From: Acidimicrobiia bacterium
Lineage (GTDB): Bacteria > Actinomycetota > Acidimicrobiia > Acidimicrobiales > Acidimicrobilacustridaceae
Assembly: GCA_018882825.1 (NCBI GenBank)
Contig: VERC01000072.1
Coordinates: 1-9,690, forward strand
DNA: 9,690 bases
Direction of reading: 5' to 3'
Part shown: one piece after another, positions 6,820 to 9,690 of the stretch
How the letters are laid out: every line of letters begins with the position of its first letter
How positions within the stretch are numbered: the first letter of the stretch is position 1
Notes under the pieces: generated by a model
What the model saw: only the letters and a program-made list of their open reading frames with translations
The model's database searches: none
What the model was told of the DNA's origin: nothing
Program-made: the position numbers and the translations under genes

Positions 6820-8127
6820 GTGCTGTTCACGACCTCGCAGATCGCCGACGCCACGGGTGGCACTCTCGTGGGAGCCGACGTCGAGGTCGACGGGGCGGCC
6901 TTCGACTCGCGTCTGCTGCGTCCGGGTCAGTTGTTCGTGCCCGTACACGGTGAACGCGACGGACACGAGTTCATCGCCGCGGCGCTGGCGGCCGGGGCCG
7001 CGGCCACGCTCAGCGCCCGGGGCGCGGTGGCCGGCGTGCCCACCGTCGTCGTCGACGATGTCGATGCGGCGTTCGTGGCCCTCGGCGGCGCGGCGCGCGA
7101 TCGGCTGCCCGATCGGGTGGCCGGGGTGACCGGTTCGGTGGGCAAGACCTCGACCAAGGATCTCGCCGCCGCCATCCTGCACCGTCGCTACGTGACCACC
7201 GCCAACGAGAAGTCGTTCAACAATGAACTCGGTGTGCCCTTCACGCTCGTCAACGCCGAGGCCGACACCGAGGTGACGATCATCGAGATGGGCGCGCGCG
7301 GGATCGGACACATCACCGACCTGTGTGAGGTGGCGCGTCCCACCGCGGCCATCGTCACCGCCGTCGAACTGGCCCACTCCGAGCACATGGGGGGCCTGGA
7401 CGACATCGCCCGGGCCAAGTCGGAACTGGTCGAGGGGCTCGTGCATTCCGGCACGGCGATACTCAACGCCGATGATCCCCGCGTCGCGGCCATGGGCCGG
7501 CTCACCTCGGCCGACGTGCTCACCTTCGGTCGCGAGTTCGGTTCGGTACGGGCCACCGACGTGGTGGTCGACCACGATCTGCGCGTGCGGTTCACGCTGC
7601 GCACCGACTGGGGCGATGCGCCGGTGCACCTCGGGGTGCGCGGCGCCCATCACGTCACCAACGCGCTGGCGGCCGCGTCGCTCGCCCTGCTGTGGGACGT
7701 GCCCATGGACGATGTGGTCGACGGCCTCGGTGTCGGTGCGCTGTCACCGTGGCGCATGGAATTGCACGTGGCACCGAGTGGCGCCCGCATCCTCAACGAC
7801 GCCTACAACGCCGGACCGGCATCGATGGAGGCGGCGCTGCGCTCGGTGGCGCTGCTCCCGGTCGAGCGTCATCACGCCGTGCTCGGGCCGATGGCCGAAC
7901 TCGGCGATCACTCGCTCGACGCCCATCGGCACGTGGCTCGGGTGGCGGCCGAACTCGGCGTGCGGTTGGTGGCCGTGGGCACCGACGCCTACGGCATCGA
8001 TCCGGTGCCCGACATCGACGCAGCAGTGGCGGTGCTCGGTGCGCTCGACGCCGACGATGCGGTGTTGGTCAAGGGCAGTCGAGTCTCCGGCCTCGAACGA
8101 CTCGCCCACGCCCTGTTGGCCGACTGA
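6820..8127 (+). CDS. murF: UDP-N-acetylmuramoyl-tripeptide--D-alanyl-D-alanine ligase
   Basis: A 435-residue cytoplasmic Mur ligase that adds D-Ala-D-Ala to UDP-MurNAc-tripeptide using ATP, the last cytoplasmic step of the pentapeptide stem. The N-terminal substrate domain has DSRLLRPGQLFV (29-40) and the DGHEFI stretch. The central ATPase domain has the P-loop GVTGSVGKTS at 102-111, NEKSFNNELGVP from 129, and EMGARGIGHI from 156. The C-terminal domain has SPWRMELH and NDAYNAGPASM, where most family members read NANP. Length is normal. The GTG start sits 6 nt after TAGGGT, and the first residues (LFTTSQIADATGG) match the usual MurF N-terminus. It is divergent from ddl, whose product it uses, an obvious functional pairing. 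It converges on the MFS gene with 17 nt between stop codons. Confidence 0.97.
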   Translation: MLFTTSQIADATGGTLVGADVEVDGAAFDSRLLRPGQLFVPVHGERDGHEFIAAALAAGAAATLSARGAVAGVPTVVVDDVDAAFVALGGAARDRLPDRVAGVTGSVGKTSTKDLAAAILHRRYVTTANEKSFNNELGVPFTLVNAEADTEVTIIEMGARGIGHITDLCEVARPTAAIVTAVELAHSEHMGGLDDIARAKSELVEGLVHSGTAILNADDPRVAAMGRLTSADVLTFGREFGSVRATDVVVDHDLRVRFTLRTDWGDAPVHLGVRGAHHVTNALAAASLALLWDVPMDDVVDGLGVGALSPWRMELHVAPSGARILNDAYNAGPASMEAALRSVALLPVERHHAVLGPMAELGDHSLDAHRHVARVAAELGVRLVAVGTDAYGIDPVPDIDAAVAVLGALDADDAVLVKGSRVSGLERLAHALLAD

Positions 8128-8148
8128 ATCGACGAGCGGTCGCCTCAG
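8124..8148. terminator. Weak imperfect hairpin between convergent murF and MFS genes
   Basis: CTGA/TCAG outer arms, which contain both stop codons, and CGAC/GTCG inner arms, with a 2x2 internal loop and a GAGCG apical loop. There is no T-tract. It resembles the arrangement at the tetR/ddl junction but is less stable, and may be chance. Confidence 0.25.
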
Positions 8149-9467
8149 GCTGCCGGTCGCAGTGGTGATCGTCGTTCGACCCGCTCCTCGGGCGGACGCA
8201 GATCACACCACCAGGCGAGGAACAGGGCGAAGGCGGCACCGAAGTAGACGACAGGGTTGACGCCGGTGAGGCTCACCACCCATCCGGCCAGCAGACCGCT
8301 CACCGGCACCGTGCCACCGAAGCACATCATCCACACCGCGCTCACACGACCGCGGATGGCGTGATCGAGTCGGGACTGGAAGATCGTCGACAACGAGGTG
8401 ACGACGGCGAAGTACCAGAAGCCGAGAGCGAAGCCGATGGGGAAGGCCATCCACGGCTGGCGGATGGTCACGTACAGTGCCAGCGCGATCCCGAACAGCA
8501 CGAACGACACGCGCAGCAATGTCTCGATGCGGAATCGCGACAGCACCGTGCCCACCGAGAGTGCGCCGACCACCGCGCCGGTGCCGAAGGTGGCGTAGAG
8601 GAATCCGTAGAGCGTGCTCTTCGATGACACACCCCAGTCGACGGCGGCGATGGCCGGATAGAGAACGACGAAGGGCATGCAGAAGACCGAGAAGGTGAAC
8701 AGGCTGCGGATGGCTCGCCACACCACCGGATCGCGACGCACGTAGCGGAATCCGCCGAAGATGCGGTCGAGCACGCTCTCGTCGTGACGCTTGTCGAAGT
8801 GGGGGAAGCGCACGAGGGTGACCCCACCCATGATGATGAGGTACGTGGCGGCGTTGAGCACGAACACCCACGACGCACCGATCTCCACGTACAGCACGGC
8901 ACCGATGGCCGGGCCCACGACCCGTGACACGTTCATGCTCACCGAGTTGAGTGAGATGGCACCGGCCAGCAGTCGCTGCGGCACGAGCGACGGAGTGACG
9001 GCGAGGAACACCGGACCCTGAAGTGCCGCCCCGGTGCCGACGGCGAACACCGCGACCAGGAGCGCCGGTCGGGAGAAGTCCGGCGTGCGCACGATCCAGG
9101 CGATGGCCAACGACCCCAGCAGCTGTTCGAGTGACAGCCAGATGATCAACCTCTTGCGGTCGAACAGGTCGGCGATGACACCGCCGAAGGTGGCGAACAG
9201 GAGTTGAGGCACCAGATTGCAGAACCCGACCAGTGACACGAGCCACGCGCTCCTGGTGGTGGCGTAGACGAAGGCGGCGAGGATGACGTTCTGCATCCAC
9301 GTGCCGACGCTCGACCCCAGGGTCGACAGCCACATGGTCCGGAAGTCGCGGATGGCCAGCGCCGCCCGGACCGGACCGACATCGAGGGGACGGTCGCCGT
9401 CGACCATGGCCTCCTCGGCCTCGGCGCGGAACTCCTCCTCGGAGTCGAATCCGTGGTCCCCCTTCAT
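8145..9467 (-). CDS. MFS transporter, MFS_3/EntS-like exporter family
   Basis: A 440-residue integral membrane protein with about 12 hydrophobic segments and a soluble acidic N-terminus of about 35 residues (FDSEEEFRAEAEEAM). The opening IRDFRTMWLSTLGSSVGTWMQ, followed by a transmembrane helix, and the motif A-like loop GGVIADLFDRKR at 95-106 are typical of the MFS_3 family, whose characterised members export siderophores or drugs. A second charged loop, FPHFDKRHDESVLDRIFGGFRYVRRDP, marks the middle of the protein. The substrate cannot be predicted. I chose the ATG at 9467, 8 nt after a TACCCT box. A GTG at 9470, 5 nt after the same box, would add one residue, and a GTG at 9500 would add eleven. 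The gene stands alone, convergent with murF and downstream of the partial gene at the right edge. Confidence 0.9.
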   Translation of the reverse strand: MKGDHGFDSEEEFRAEAEEAMVDGDRPLDVGPVRAALAIRDFRTMWLSTLGSSVGTWMQNVILAAFVYATTRSAWLVSLVGFCNLVPQLLFATFGGVIADLFDRKRLIIWLSLEQLLGSLAIAWIVRTPDFSRPALLVAVFAVGTGAALQGPVFLAVTPSLVPQRLLAGAISLNSVSMNVSRVVGPAIGAVLYVEIGASWVFVLNAATYLIIMGGVTLVRFPHFDKRHDESVLDRIFGGFRYVRRDPVVWRAIRSLFTFSVFCMPFVVLYPAIAAVDWGVSSKSTLYGFLYATFGTGAVVGALSVGTVLSRFRIETLLRVSFVLFGIALALYVTIRQPWMAFPIGFALGFWYFAVVTSLSTIFQSRLDHAIRGRVSAVWMMCFGGTVPVSGLLAGWVVSLTGVNPVVYFGAAFALFLAWWCDLRPPEERVERRSPLRPAA

Positions 9468-9475
9468 CACCGACG

Positions 9476-9481
9476 AGGGTA
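9476..9481 (-). promoter_or_regulatory. Putative -10 box of the MFS gene
   Basis: TACCCT on the minus strand lies 8 nt before the ATG at 9467 and 5 nt before an in-frame GTG at 9470. The spacing is less exact than at the other promoters here, so both the promoter and the start are tentative. Confidence 0.35.
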
Positions 9482-9508
9482 CGGGGGTGGTCGACGACAC
9501 GGCGAAAC

Positions 9509-9529
9509 GACATCGAACGCCGCGATGTC
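9509..9529. repeat. 7-bp inverted repeat upstream of the MFS gene
   Basis: GACATCG and CGATGTC are separated by 7 nt in the gap between the edge gene and the MFS gene. Read on the minus strand, the hairpin is followed by GTTT, so it may be a weak terminator of the edge gene. Alternatively, it lies just upstream of where a -35 box for the MFS promoter would be and could be an operator. Confidence 0.45.
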
Positions 9530-9551
9530 CCCGCCTGGCGGTCGCCGCGGT

Positions 9552-9690
9552 TCAGCGACGCTCGAGGCGGGCCGTGGCCGTGGCCCGCACGACCTCGTGG
9601 TGCGGTACTCCGGGAAGGGCCCGACCGAAGATGTGGGGCACCTGCCGTGACGCCGAGATGGTGACCGAACCGTCGTCCTCCACCGTGATG
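9552..9690 (-). CDS. C-terminal fragment of a possible TadE/TadG-like pilus protein
   Basis: The last 45 residues of a gene that enters from the right edge and ends in TGA (complement 9552-9554). The sequence has the alternating beta pattern VTISASRQVPHIF, then a short linker with ALPG, then VVRATATARLERR. That layout (a VTVxAxRxVP strand, a loop, then a VRAxATA strand at the extreme C-terminus) resembles the ends of TadE/TadG-like pseudopilin-related membrane proteins. The fragment is too short to be sure of the family. It reads in the same direction as the MFS gene, 84 nt upstream of the chosen MFS start, with an inverted repeat between them. Confidence 0.5.
   Translation of the reverse strand, partial: ITVEDDGSVTISASRQVPHIFGRALPGVPHHEVVRATATARLERR

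Noticed and set aside
6565..7653. Minus-strand open frame of 362 residues across the ddl/murF junction.
   Set aside because: It overlaps two well-supported genes, spans their promoter region and has no family signature.
8203..9513. Minus-strand open frame of 436 residues in the MFS region.
   Set aside because: It is the same region in another frame, Arg/His-rich and without hydrophobic segments, whereas the MFS frame shows membrane helices and motif A.
1..9690. Search for tRNA or rRNA genes, CRISPR arrays, insertion sequences and phage genes.
   Set aside because: None seen: no repeat-spacer pattern, transposase, integrase or structured RNA could be recognised by eye.

Overview
This window is high-GC and densely coded, with almost no intergenic space: six complete genes and two genes cut by the window edges. 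The composition, the GTG starts, and what look like leaderless promoters (a TAnnnT box 6-8 nt before the start codon) point to an actinobacterium. The combination of genes would suit an Acidimicrobiia-like lineage, but that placement is inference.

Layout from left to right. (1) Positions 1-4988, minus strand: a tightly overlapping three-gene operon. It is read from the right as a fatty acyl-CoA reductase-like SDR fused to a HAD-IB hydrolase, then a zinc-dependent medium-chain alcohol dehydrogenase, then a LarA-like (nickel-dependent lactate racemase superfamily) protein that runs off the left edge. The genes overlap by 4 and 8 nt, and both downstream genes have a Shine-Dalgarno sequence. (2) Positions 5036-5692, plus strand: a divergent TetR-family regulator. 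A perfect 14-bp palindrome lies between it and the operon and overlaps promoter elements of both, so it is the likely operator. (3) Positions 5700-6761, minus strand: D-alanine--D-alanine ligase (ddl). It converges on tetR across a hairpin that contains both stop codons. (4) Positions 6820-8127, plus strand: murF, divergent from ddl. Together these two make the D-Ala-D-Ala dipeptide and attach it to the peptidoglycan precursor. (5) Positions 8145-9467, minus strand: an MFS transporter of the MFS_3/EntS-like type. (6) Positions 9552-9690, minus strand: the last 45 residues of a protein that resembles TadE/TadG-like pilus proteins.

The cell-wall genes and the transporter are ordinary. The accessory interest lies in the TetR-controlled operon. 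It joins an acyl-CoA reductase/HAD fusion, an alcohol dehydrogenase and a divergent LarA homologue. The LarA homologue keeps the cofactor-anchoring Lys and Ni-ligand His at the same spacing as LarA but seems to lack two of its substrate or catalytic residues. I know of no assigned pathway for this combination. It may act on a long-chain or hydroxylated acyl substrate, but that is a hypothesis.
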